Assembly (NCBI RefSeq): GCF_000350225.1
Contig: NW_005178780.1
Span: 243,838-307,837 of the forward strand
Source of the DNA: Chondrus crispus
Taxonomy: Eukaryota; Rhodophyta; Florideophyceae; Gigartinales; Gigartinaceae
Length of the DNA stretch: 64,000 nt
Direction: 5' to 3'
The stretch's first letter is position 1. Each line of letters starts with the position of its first letter. Positions 1 through 10,526 of this stretch are shown in pieces. The notes under the pieces are model-generated. The model had not been told where the DNA came from, made no database searches, and worked only from the letters and a program-made list of their open reading frames with translations. The position numbers were made by a program, and so were the translations under genes.

Positions 1-1
1 G

Positions 2-3000
2 CGACCTGGACCTCAACAAGTGCTGTCTTCAGCTACCAGCACTGTGCCCAGGACTCTACTTTCGACGGTCACGGCGCAGACTATGTCAAGTAACATCAAG
101 GCATTCGAGAATGAGAAAGCAAAACTCACCCGCCGCATAATTGCCGTGAACGACAGTTTATATGACATCTCCAACGTTCTTGCAATGGATATCGATGCCA
201 ACACCATTGCTATATATACAAGAAGACGCCAGAATCAGCGGGCGCTCCTCACTGAGTTAGAATCAAAGCTAAAGTCACTGGAGAGCGGAGGCCAGTGTAG
301 CACACCGCCGTCGAAAGCTTCATGTGTTTCGACACCAAAGTATCCTTCCCCAGTAACACCAGGGGTATCAGGCCTGCCCGGGCAACCGGTTCCTGGGCTG
401 CAGTATGAGGACACTGATGCTAGGGGCACTTTCCCGGTCGAAACCCATCTGTTTCCTCCAGTCTCTCCTTCAGCACAACCTTTCGTGCAACCCCCGAACG
501 GCAGCAATATTAATATTACGAACAATTATTACTCACCGCAACCAAGACTGAATTCTGGAAACCTGCTGGCGCAAGGCGGTGCAGCACCAATTCCGCTTGA
601 CTTGCCATGTAGTGGTCTGCCTTCAGCCTTAGGTCAGACACGAGCTCCCGGTGCAGCTCAAAGCAATGGACGTCAAGATAACGTGCCTGTATCCATTGAA
701 GCCCTCGTTCCTGTTTACGCACGTGGAAGTGTGGAGCCTGAGGAAGCAGCCAACTTGAATGCAGCTAACTTGAATCCCACCACGGATGATCTCGAGGAGC
801 ATCCTATGGTTTTTACTCCCACAAAAGCGCCAGAAAGGGGCACACTTCACCAACTACGAGGATCGCAAAGCGGGGCTGACGGCGAAAATGAAGGCACGGC
901 GGAGCGATGGCAGGACAATTCTTGTAGAACTTTCCCATGGTCGTTGCAGCTAGCTATGGAGAATCGAAATATATTTGGAAATGCAGGTTTTCGTCAGAAT
1001 CAGCGGGAAGCCATGAATGCGGCTTTATCTGGGAAGAATGTCTTTATTCTCATGCCGACAGGGGGCGGTAAGTCGTTGTGCTATCAGCTCCCATCTTTGC
1101 TCCAGGAAGGGGTGACAGTTGTCATTTCTCCACTAGTGTCCTTGATTCAGGACCAAGTAGATCACTTATGGTCAAAGCAGATTCCTTGTGGGGCCTTGAC
1201 TTCTGGAACACCCCAAAGAACGAAGAACGAACTCATGAAAGACCTCTACAATTCAAAACCAATGAGCAAGCTTATATACGTAACACCGGAAAAAATCACT
1301 CGAAGCCCGGCATTTTTTGACCTTTTGGCTTCCCTCTCAAAGAGAAAGATGCTTCAGCGCTTCGTCATTGATGAGGCACACTGTGTATCGCAATGGGGTC
1401 ACGATTTTCGGCCCGACTACAAAGAACTAGCAATTTTTAAGGAGAGGTTCCCAGACGTTCCTATCATGGCATTAACGGCTACTGCAACTCCAGAAGTACG
1501 CGAGGATATCAAGGTCCAACTTCGCATAAGTCGTGATTGTGTAATGTTCAAGCAAAGTTTTAATAGAACGAATTTGGCTTATGAAGTTCGGAGAAAGAAA
1601 AAGAATGTGGTTGACGAAATAGCGATGGAGATCAAGACCATTCATCAAGGGGAGGCTGGAATTATTTACTGTTTCAGCCAAAGAGATTGTGTCACTGTTG
1701 CTGAGAATTTGGCCAGGAAGCATCATTTGCGAGCATTACCGTACCATGCTGGCCTGAGTGATGAGCTTAGGAGAGCCAATCAGATGGAATGGTCGAACGG
1801 TAGCGTCCACATCATTTGTAGTACTCTTGCTTTTGGTATGGGAATTGACAAAGCAAACGTCAGGTTTGTGTACCATCATACTATCCCAAAGAATATCGAA
1901 GGATACTACCAAGAAAGTGGTCGAGCGGGAAGGGATGGCTTGTTGAGCCGGTGCGTTTTATACTTCTCCATAGGTGACCGAATGAAAGTACTTAACATGA
2001 TTCTTCAGGACGCTCCAGGCGGGAATCCCTACAGTCGTGGACGCGGTCGGGGCGGCAGAGGGCGACGGGGCGGATCCTTCAGGAATCGAAACGGCCCATC
2101 TGGAAACCCCACGAACGAGGGCCAGGTACTAAGGAACACACAGGGACTCGCAAAGATAACCGCTTATTGCTTGGACGACATCACGTGTCGGAGGACTCTC
2201 CTGTTGTCTCATTTCGATGAAAAGTTCAGTTCATCGAATTGCGACCCGAAATGCGATAACTGCAAGAATACCGGGGGGGTTTTCAGCAATGTCGACATGA
2301 CTGACCATGGACTAGCTATTGCAAACGTCGTTGGCGTATGTCAGAGCACCGGCAGAAGAAGTTCTGGGCAGTCCGCAGCATACATTGTAGAGTTTTACAT
2401 GGGCCGAAAGTCAAGAATGAAGAGCAGTGACCACCTTTCACATCCGTCCTTTGGTGCCGGAAAGGGGCTCCTCAAAGATAACGACGTGTATCGAGTAATT
2501 GAAGAGTTGTGCTCCCTCCAAGTCTTACAGGTGGCCTGCGACATCAATGCCTATGGTGGCGTGCAATCGCAACTGTTGCGAAATTGGGACCCCAGTCCCT
2601 TACAAAAGTTGCGATCACGGCAAACAAGGATCGTCTTGCAGTCTCGGGCAAGTGGCCAAAATTCGGCCAATCCCAAGCGTTCCAGGACAGCCACTGCGGC
2701 AAAGTCTGTGGCTTCGACCAAGAGACCACGCCTCCATGTCGGCGATCATGATGAAAACGTACCTTCGGAGACCCCTACTGCTGCTACCTCGGGTGTGACT
2801 TACACGTCGCCATACTTTCGCGGAGGATCCAGTGGTGGCCCTTTTCCTCCCACGTCCGGCAGATTAGCTAGTAACAGTGCTCCCGCTCTGTCCGATAGAA
2901 ATGTAACCCCAAGCGCATGTCAGGCGCCTTCCGGAGCAGTTGTCATTGATGACGACGATGATTTGATTGAAATTCCAAGGCATGCTCAAAAAGCAGCTCC

Positions 3001-3058
3001 GAGACCCAGGCCATCTGTCCGGCCACCTCCGAAACGACGAACGAGAAAGACCAAGTGA
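2..3058 (+). CDS. RecQ-family DNA helicase, BLM/Sgs1-like (5' end may lie outside window)
   Basis: This is an ATP-dependent 3'-5' DNA helicase expected to act in homologous recombination and replication-fork repair in the nucleus. Visible in order: a coiled-coil-like Lys/Glu-rich N-terminus; a Pro/Ser-rich linker; a helicase core with Walker A TGGGKS near nt 1060; the DEAH box followed by the RecQ aromatic loop (CVSQWGHDFRPDY) near nt 1370; ALTATAT; and the SGRAGRDG motif VI near nt 1920. An RGG-rich insert (nt 2030-2090) follows, then the RecQ zinc cluster (CRRTLLLSHF and CDPKCDNC) and a winged-helix RQC region. No HRDC domain is seen. The basic tail carries VVIDDDDD, a SUMO-interaction-like motif. 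The frame is open to the window edge. The first in-window ATG is at 83, so the gene may start there or upstream. It converges on the CCT gene. Confidence 0.93.
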   Translation, partial: RPGPQQVLSSATSTVPRTLLSTVTAQTMSSNIKAFENEKAKLTRRIIAVNDSLYDISNVLAMDIDANTIAIYTRRRQNQRALLTELESKLKSLESGGQCSTPPSKASCVSTPKYPSPVTPGVSGLPGQPVPGLQYEDTDARGTFPVETHLFPPVSPSAQPFVQPPNGSNINITNNYYSPQPRLNSGNLLAQGGAAPIPLDLPCSGLPSALGQTRAPGAAQSNGRQDNVPVSIEALVPVYARGSVEPEEAANLNAANLNPTTDDLEEHPMVFTPTKAPERGTLHQLRGSQSGADGENEGTAERWQDNSCRTFPWSLQLAMENRNIFGNAGFRQNQREAMNAALSGKNVFILMPTGGGKSLCYQLPSLLQEGVTVVISPLVSLIQDQVDHLWSKQIPCGALTSGTPQRTKNELMKDLYNSKPMSKLIYVTPEKITRSPAFFDLLASLSKRKMLQRFVIDEAHCVSQWGHDFRPDYKELAIFKERFPDVPIMALTATATPEVREDIKVQLRISRDCVMFKQSFNRTNLAYEVRRKKKNVVDEIAMEIKTIHQGEAGIIYCFSQRDCVTVAENLARKHHLRALPYHAGLSDELRRANQMEWSNGSVHIICSTLAFGMGIDKANVRFVYHHTIPKNIEGYYQESGRAGRDGLLSRCVLYFSIGDRMKVLNMILQDAPGGNPYSRGRGRGGRGRRGGSFRNRNGPSGNPTNEGQVLRNTQGLAKITAYCLDDITCRRTLLLSHFDEKFSSSNCDPKCDNCKNTGGVFSNVDMTDHGLAIANVVGVCQSTGRRSSGQSAAYIVEFYMGRKSRMKSSDHLSHPSFGAGKGLLKDNDVYRVIEELCSLQVLQVACDINAYGGVQSQLLRNWDPSPLQKLRSRQTRIVLQSRASGQNSANPKRSRTATAAKSVASTKRPRLHVGDHDENVPSETPTAATSGVTYTSPYFRGGSSGGPFPPTSGRLASNSAPALSDRNVTPSACQAPSGAVVIDDDDDLIEIPRHAQKAAPRPRPSVRPPPKRRTRKTK

Positions 3059-3267
3059 CACCCGAGAAGCTTTATTTATCATGCAACTAATTGCGTACGC
3101 CTGACATCGGCAAACAAGTAAGAACAAGCGTGGATCTTCTCTATTTGGAGGGGTTTGGAATTGATTAAAAAACTGTTCGATGACACCTCAGATCGTCTGA
3201 CATCGGTTTTTATCCCTCGTTGACGAGTTGTAGTCATGTAAAGAGTGGTTGCTGTATCCCCTTTGAT

Positions 3268-4374
3268 TCACTGTCGTGCAGCTGTAGATGCTGCCTTGGA
3301 TTCAGCGTCAGCTCGCCTGGCAAACCTGCCGTTGACTCGGGGTCTTGTTGTAGCAATTCTCTTCCTAATCTGGTAGCGCACACGCCTTCCATAACACCTC
3401 ACAGCCTTCTTGCGTCGGAAACGTTCCATAGCTTCAGCCCTGCGCTTGCGGGATAGGATGGCGCTTGGCGAAGAATCGACGTTACCGGAAGAGCATGCCT
3501 TCATTTCTTGCACATCAGGAACTCTTGGTGAGGAGCCGCCACGACGTACAGGAGCCCGCGAGCTGTTTCTCTGAAACGTTCCAGTTAAGGACATCCTTCC
3601 AGTGGTAGGGCGGGAAGTCTGTTGATTGTATCTCCCATTCCTTGCAAGGGGTGATGGTACCTCGTGTGGCGTCTTTCTCGTGGGTAAGACACTTCGTGGA
3701 CTGCCCCCTACGACACTTGAATCGGCGGACACGTGAAATGTAGTCTCTGAATTGTCTGAGCTAGATTCTGTAATGATGTCGTATGTCTCCTCCATGTTGT
3801 TTTCGTCTGTGTCATTGTCACCGAGGTAGTCTTCATCAGCCGTCTCCGGGGACATGGACCTTGGACGCTTACCAGAAGCATCAGTGCGTTCCATTATCAT
3901 AGCGGCAGTCATAGCAGCAGCGAAAACGGCAGCATTGGCGGGAGCGTCCTGAGGGCAAGGGATTGGAGAAGAGGCATACATGCCAATGGAACCAGATAGG
4001 TCGGAGAGCAAGGACATTGGAAGGATGGCGGTCGCCGTGGCATCTTCGCCGACTTTTGTTCCATTTCGGTCCACTTGAAGACGTTCATCGTAGGAGGCAG
4101 CACATAGCGGGTCGAATGTGAGCGAAGTGTCAGGCGTATCTTGGAAATCAAGAGCCATTCCAGTGATGTCGGAATTGTCGTCCTTGCTGATTGGAGACAC
4201 GAAACCGGAGTCTGAGAGAAAAAACTCTTCGGAATAAAGTGCTGAGTTATCAAGCATGTGGTGAGGGAAGGCTTTAGAGCCTCCGTGCTCGTCGCTCTCC
4301 TCAGAGATGCGGCGCAAGGCCTCGAAGAGTCTCTGTTGATTCTCAGTATGGGCGTGAGCGAAAATAGTATTCAT
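3268..4374 (-). CDS. CCT-domain (CONSTANS/TOC1-type) nuclear protein
   Basis: A 368-residue protein. Its C-terminal ~45 residues match the CCT motif: Arg/Lys-rich, with RVRYQIRKRIATTRPRVNGR followed by FARR. In plants and algae CCT proteins are transcriptional regulators linked to light and clock responses, and the CCT region acts as nuclear localisation and DNA/NF-Y contact surface. The rest is low-complexity acidic and Ser-rich sequence. I see no B-box zinc finger, response-regulator or GATA domain, so this is a CCT-only protein. The start is an ATG at 4374. It ends 210 bp from the convergent helicase stop. The family call is firm; the regulatory role is inferred. Confidence 0.85.
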   Translation of the reverse strand: MNTIFAHAHTENQQRLFEALRRISEESDEHGGSKAFPHHMLDNSALYSEEFFLSDSGFVSPISKDDNSDITGMALDFQDTPDTSLTFDPLCAASYDERLQVDRNGTKVGEDATATAILPMSLLSDLSGSIGMYASSPIPCPQDAPANAAVFAAAMTAAMIMERTDASGKRPRSMSPETADEDYLGDNDTDENNMEETYDIITESSSDNSETTFHVSADSSVVGGSPRSVLPTRKTPHEVPSPLARNGRYNQQTSRPTTGRMSLTGTFQRNSSRAPVRRGGSSPRVPDVQEMKACSSGNVDSSPSAILSRKRRAEAMERFRRKKAVRCYGRRVRYQIRKRIATTRPRVNGRFARRADAESKAASTAARQ

Positions 4375-7300
4375 GTTGAGAGAGGTTTGTTGAAGATTGA
4401 TGAGTTGTACGACAAAATGACAATTACTGCAGACCCAACGAGTTGAGATGGATGAAAGAGAGTGGGAGCGGAAAGACTCATGAACTCGGAGACGGGGCGA
4501 TGAATAAATGAAGTTGAGAACGAGGAGTCCGTCATGAAAAGAGGGCGAGGGTGGGCTATAAGACTACACGCGGGTGCGATGAATGCGGTAGCGGGAAGTA
4601 GATGTCGGGAGATTTGAATACAAGAATAAGGCTTTTTTTGGAGCGCATCCTCTACCGCAACCACAACCGCCTGCCCGACCACTCTTGTGGAGCAGGCCCT
4701 CACGGCGCTGAAGAAGGGCGCGATCCGCAATATGAGAGTCAATAGGAATTAATTTCGACAATAAAAATGACCTGAGACATGTTCCTAGCAATGTGTGGAG
4801 TGAAGAGCTAGACGGAAATGTGCATCGCGTTCGAGCATTGGTTCAGGGGGAGTGGCGAGGTCAGACTTGGCGAGATGTGACCAATGAGCACACACCGCGG
4901 TAGCCGCATACCGCGCGGAAGAGCCGCCAACACGCGACAGGGGACGTATATGAAAGGTTTTGCCCTCTGATGCGCTACACCAGTGCGCCGCCCTACCGAA
5001 CCGCCATCGGCAATTTGGCCCACTAAAATGCAAGCATGCTTATTCCGAGCTCTCGCAAGTGTCGTTTCGCCGTGGAACGACATCTAGTGAACTCCCCGAC
5101 TTTAAACCCCGAAGAGCCCTCTTCGCCAAACATTTCCATCCGGAGCTCTAGAATCACAGCCTCATGACGCTTCGCCTCTGAAAAGGACATTTTGCATACA
5201 TCCGCATCTCGATACTGATTGGCCATCTGATATGTCGGACACCTTTCCGAGGAGGCGCTTTGCATGGCGAATGCAGAGAACACCATCGTTATTGAAAGGT
5301 GCCGTTTCCCATTCTCAGGTCCCCGTCGATCGTTGCAAATCCTCTCACTAATTTCACACCTGAAGTTTGTCCTTGTCGTCTTCATTTGCAAACAAATAAC
5401 CCAGCAATGATCCAACAAATTTTTGCATTGCTCCAAAAGTGAGCTTACTGAATCTCCCCTACCACACGTATCATACTATGTAGATATACAGTAGAATTAC
5501 CTTGAGCGTCAACCTCGGAGATGCGGCCTTTCATCAATCCTAATTTAATTCAGTCATACACACTGTGGCTGAACGCTACGGCTTGAAAGTGCGGAACGAT
5601 CTTTCTCTTCTCGCCTCACAAGACCGAAAACATAGAGCCTTAGTCCTCAACCTATCTTCAGCTCAACTCTGAGAGTCCAACAATTCTAAATTGAGCCCAA
5701 ACACTGTTTCCACAAGCTGTCCCCCAATTCGCAGTAGATCAATTATGCACTTGGAGATTGTTCGGAAATGGGCCTACTGTCTGACTCCTAAATGAGTGAT
5801 CGGGACCTCCTGCTCGACTGCGGGACAAGCTTACAGTCTGGTCATAATTGTTCCCTTGTGCTCACTATTGACGGGACAGGTGCGCCATACGCTTGTATAT
5901 ACGACACAGCTACAGTAGGTGAATTATGATGTGAGGTGCCAACTTCTCGAGTAGATGACCTCTTGTGGATAGAACACAATTAATTGAACCCAAAAATAAA
6001 TTGTATTTTCAGGGTTCAGTAAATTGTGGACCAAAATAGTCCATTCCAAAAGGTTCGATAAAGACGCAACTATCGAACGGTTCTAGTCTTGATGGACAGC
6101 CCAAAGGTCAACGACTCCAAAGCATAGTACACGGCTCTCAACGGCAGGACCCGCACCGCTTTCTTTGCCATTCGAACCGGTTACACAAAAATCGTTCAAT
6201 CACGCCCCTTCAGGTCGAACTGCACTCGCCCAGCCCATCTTAAACCTCCTCTTTACTCTGTGGAGATCAGCAGTGGAAATCGTCAACTTCAAAAACGTTT
6301 TGCTTTGTTAAATCTGTATATCCGGGATGTTACACGTTGTGCATGGTAAAGAAAGATTTGTATTCAGGTTGGCATATAGGTGGCGGTTTTCTTTCACTCT
6401 GCATGACACTTTACAACTGCATGTGCCTGTAACGGATTTGTAAGTAGAAGCACATCTCATGCCGCTTCAAGCAATATCTCACAACCGCCACCTCGAAAAG
6501 GCAAGTCACCTAGAAAATAGAGTCACCTATCGTTCGAGAAGGAAATTCCATCACTAAAGTGAAGTCCTGTCCTCATCTTGTGAGAGAGCCACCGGAGAGA
6601 AGAGAAAACTCTTTCAACTCTACCTAGGTTTATTTTCGAAGTCTGCAGACTTGTAGGTAGTATGAGCTTTTGAGAGCAACCGGCGCAGAAGACGCGACTA
6701 GTCGTATCACTCAACTGATCAAAAAGTAAGAGGTCGCCTGCTGAGAACCCGACATGTCTGGTCCATACTGGACGAAGTAATAGTCCGGCATGGCAGTGGA
6801 AAGAAATGGATAGGGGTGGGGATTGTTTCGTGGTTGGGCTAAGCCTTGTGGTTAAAGCATAAGGAAAGCATATATAAAGCTGGAGGGGGTACTTGCTGCC
6901 GCAAACTTCATAAGCATGCGCCGTGGAGGTGAGGATAAACGATTGAAGCACACGAGGTAATATTCTGCATGGCCTACCACAGCTTTCCCCTTCGAGTCTA
7001 TGATTAAGAGAAAGAGAGGTGTTGAAGGAGTGAAGTTGAAAGAGTGAAGTTGAAGGAGTGAAGTTGAAGGAGTGAAGCAAATGCACTTGTGGCTAGAGAA
7101 TGGATAAATGCTGGAACGAATCAAAAGGGGAAAAAGACATAATAGGTTTTTCCTTCAGATGTATTATGGTGCTGCGAAGTGGAAGGAGGAGAACAATCTG
7201 TTAAGCACGCACGGCGTCGGTTTAAAGAGGTGCGAAGTGGACGATAATCTGGAATGGCACGTGAGAATGCTTTTTCTGGATAAACCAGTCCCATGACACT

Positions 7301-7833
7301 GCGCCAGAGTTGGTGGGGTTTGCCTTTGCCTGTCTTGACACATGTTGCGCTGGGTTGTTTCGCTCGTGAGGTGTAGGGTCGGTCACGTGCGAAGTATTGT
7401 ACCAAACACGTGGAACAGTGTACAGTATTTTGCCTACCACGTATGATATTGACGCTGTGATTTTGCTGTTTTTTGCTGTGATTTTGAGGACGAGCTGCTC
7501 GTCCATAGCTCCTTAACATGTGGCTCTTGTTCATTGGCGTGCCACCCCTTCTGTAAGTTATGATTACAGTGAGAGACTTTGCCCCTGCACTGCCTTGTCG
7601 GCAGCAACAGCATAACACTTTGGAACAGCAACCTCTGGTCCATCACCAGTCTTCCCCACCGTTTGCATTCCCATATCACTTTTGCCCCACTGCCCCTCTG
7701 CGTGTGGCCCATCCGCCGCCCCGAACGCCTGCGGCTCGCATCTGTCGCGGAAAATCATAGCGACACCCGAGATATCACGCCCAATCGCCTCCGCTCCGCC
7801 GTTGTCGCGCACGCCCACCGTATGCTGAGTATC
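4375..7833. other. gene-poor region, no gene supported
   Basis: About 3.5 kb with only short, composition-poor open frames on both strands. The first few hundred bases must hold the promoter of the minus-strand CCT gene. TACAGTA motifs occur near 5487 and 5912 and again at 7421. A 14-bp tandem repeat lies at 7021-7076. A spliced gene could be hidden here, but I could not assemble one with matching splice phases. Confidence 0.4.
7021..7076. repeat. 14-bp tandem repeat, four copies
   Basis: Four head-to-tail copies of GTTGAAGGAGTGAA, the second with one G-to-A change. This is a short minisatellite of no evident function. Confidence 0.9.
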
Positions 7834-8322
7834 ATGGGTAACTTATGCTGCGGCGGAGATGACCTCGAAGTCAACAACAGGAAGACGGTCGCGGGCGGCC
7901 CCCCCGTACCACAGGTTATGACGCCCACAGAGGACGAGCGCCGTCGACAAGCCCTTGTTGCGGCCGAGGAACGCGCGAGACTGGGCGCGGTTAGGGGCAC
8001 TCAACGGACACAGTGCGTTGTGTTATACTTCACTTTTTATGATTTTGACGTTTACAACTTCATTTTAGATCTGTGAAACGTAGCTAACTATTTTCTTCCA
8101 TGCTGTTGCGTGTGGTGTCCGGCGTGCAGGCCGAAGCCCAAACCAAAAGTCTATGAGAATAATGCACCGCTCGGGAAGAGCGGACCAGACATTTCGGTAT
8201 GTTGGCGACCAAAAGAAAGCATGCAAACCATGGTGTCGTTTGTGTAGCAAGAATCATCCTAACCGCAGCTTTCATGTCTTTTTTTTTCTCCCTCGCAACT
8301 ACGTCCCCAGGACTGGAACTAG
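7834..8322 (+). CDS. SVIP-like small p97/Cdc48-interacting protein (three exons)
   Basis: Exons are 7834-8012, 8130-8196 and 8311-8322, giving 85 residues. The N-terminus MGNLCCGG is a typical N-myristoylation plus palmitoylation signal. Residues about 35-55 contain R-x5-AA-x2-R (RRQALVAAEER), followed by ARLGAVRG. This is the VCP-interacting motif of SVIP, an ER-membrane-anchored inhibitor of p97 in ER-associated degradation; human SVIP is 77 residues. Donors are GTGCGT and GTATGT; acceptors are GTGCAG and CCCCAG; CTAAC branch-like sites lie in both introns (117 and 114 bp), and the phases agree across both junctions. The ATG at 7834 is preferred over 7822 because it has A at -3 and G at +4 and exposes Gly2. 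The last exon adds only Asp-Trp-Asn before the stop, so that junction is the least certain part. Confidence 0.68.
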
Positions 8323-8967
8323 AGAACGGGGTATCTCATTCTCGAGTTTGACTGCGCATCGACAGTCGTAGCTCTTATTGACTCTCCATTGCATATTATG
8401 TTGAGCGCATGTCGTGCCGACATAGAAGGACTCGCTGCTGTTCACGGCAAGCTCGCTCCCTAGCCGGACACAGATATTGCGCAGTACTCTTCTCTAGACA
8501 GCGAGTTGCCGCAGTCATTCCACGATGCCGCGGTGATGTTCTCATTTAAAAGTAAATATGTTTGTTAGGTACTCCTATATCAGCTGCACGGAGTTCATAC
8601 CATCTGTCCGCAGTTCAGCGACCTTTACCTATGTTCCGTTTACAAAGTGCCCTTGAACGGCTGCTAGCAATAGTGATACGCGCAAAGCGGAGAGCCGCAA
8701 ACGCAGAATAACCCTATTTCCCCGGTCAGGGAATGAGTATACCTTCACTACCTTGCCTTGTCGAAGACATGTCTTGCGAGAGCCAGAATGTAGTTGTCGT
8801 TCATCTACGCATTCCGCTCTACGCATTCCGCTCTATTCCATGCTTCTCCTTAGATGACACATCTCGCGCTTCTGCACTTTTGTGACGAAAAAGAGTACAC
8901 TCTCTTATCAGTACGCTTTATCCTACGTCATACCCATATCCACAGAGAGGTAGTACCACCTTCTAGC

Positions 8968-9592
8968 CAGGCAGTTCGAAGCAAGTGATGTTCCACTCTT
9001 CTTAGGGCTTTTTCCATCTCACTTCGAATGTGGTCATCCTTGAACTCGCTCTCTGTGCCTACGCAAGAGCGGTGGGGTAAATATCTGTTTGATAAAAGTC
9101 CGCACCAGTTCAATCCAGCTCCAGCTCACATGGCCAGAGTTGCATGCACTTGTCACTCATCTAGGTGGACATTGCGAATATTCCTATTTAGTTTTGGGGA
9201 CATAGTTTTGGGGACATCGTGAAGGTTCTGTGGAGCTTGACTGCGAACCGAGTGTAGCACTGCTACCATGGTTTCGACGCGTACTTTTGCAGATAAAGGT
9301 ACTAATGCCCTGTCCACGGGTACACATAAAGTCTGACAGTGAAGTTCCACAAACTCTATCTCTTGAAGCAGTTGCGAAGCCATGCGTGGGGTCCACCAAC
9401 CCCTTCACACGTAATTATCAGCTTGCGGAGAAGCTTGGTGATTTCCGTTGCCGACTGTAGCAGCTCTTGAGGTTCTTGTCCTTGTTTTGCTGTCAACCCT
9501 TCAATGTGCCGATGACATATGACGAAAAGATGTACACTGACGTCTGAAATAAGTGCTTGTTGGTCTTTGCAGAAGCAGCAAAACCCACCCAA
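8968..9592 (-). other. possible exons of an unresolved minus-strand gene
   Basis: Three neighbouring minus-strand stretches have protein-like composition. One, at about 9410-9560, includes EPQELLQSATEITKLLRKLI. The second, at about 9155-9383, includes VPLSAKVRVETMVAVL. The third, at about 8968-9085, includes SEMEKALRRVEHHLLRTA. They lie in different frames with possible GT/AG boundaries between them, which suggests a multi-exon gene. I could not find junctions that all agree in phase, and I do not recognise the family. Confidence 0.25.
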
Positions 9593-10256
9593 ATACGAAT
9601 TTCATCCTAGTCTGCCGCAGTAGGTCTTTGTCGTTAGCTAGTCTTGAAAACGCGACGCCTCGACCCACATACCTGCTTCTTTGCTTGAGCCCAGGTTCTT
9701 ATCCGGCAGTTGTAGCAAGAAATGTCATGAGCTTGTTGTGAAATGCGTGGTACTGGTTCGAGCGAAAGTTGAGATTCAGGTTTGTTGAGAAATAGTGCAT
9801 ACCTGTTCTTGGAGGCTGTTTTGGCATTAACCAGAGAGGTTACAATGCCGAAAACGTGAATTCTAGGCTTGACGCCCAGAAGACGAACTTTCTGTGGCGT
9901 GTGTAGACGTGTGCGTTTTTGTGCCAGAGAAAATTCGAAGCACTAATCAGAAAGTGGTCCTACCAGATTTGGCATTATTGGGACACGCTCATCAATATTC
10001 CACTCACAAGAACACGCTCTCGTTGTTGTTTGACGCGATGAGATCATTACTGTAGTTTACGTTGTCGGCACTCAAAGAACGTTTCTATTTTTACAATGAG
10101 ATTCGTACGGAAATACTGTAGGTGCGATCAACCCCAAACAATTTTCTTAGCCAAGGCGGACATCCGCCTGGGATAGACCGCGTGAAGGTGTGAATCCTGT
10201 GCCTTCCCCAATCCCCAGCTGGCAGTGAGGGACCTCATATAAGACTACTTTTCAAC

Positions 10257-10526
10257 TTATTTTTTCTCGACTTGTGCTTGCTCAACAAGAAGGAAAAAGA
10301 TACTACTCTCGCCACTGCAATGACATCTGCGTTGCGGAAGGATGGCGTTTGGTGAGATCTGCAGGTCTTTTCCAGCCATTTTAGAATGCTTAAAAAAGAA
10401 GCCTTTTTGACCAACCTCAAACCGGTATGTGGGGATATCTTTGAAACCAAAACGCCTGTTTAAAATGTCAACTAGATATTGGAACTTCATTAGATTCTTA
10501 GTCTTCTTGGTATTGACAACTGCCAT
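10257..10526 (-). CDS. unassigned minus-strand reading frame, possibly a terminal exon
   Basis: From an ATG at 10526 the frame encodes about 89 residues starting MAVVNTKKTKNLMKFQYLVD, with plausible composition (RRFGFKDIPTYRFEVGQKGF). The frame stays open upstream to about 10610, with a possible AAAGTCAG acceptor, so this may be the last exon of a longer gene. No family is recognised. Function unknown. Confidence 0.28.
   Translation of the reverse strand: MAVVNTKKTKNLMKFQYLVDILNRRFGFKDIPTYRFEVGQKGFFFKHSKMAGKDLQISPNAILPQRRCHCSGESSIFFLLVEQAQVEKK

Noticed and set aside
10150..10210. tRNA-like stretch with GGTGTGAATCC
   Set aside because: No acceptor stem, no D-arm and no T-loop consensus (GGTTCGAxTCC) could be paired.
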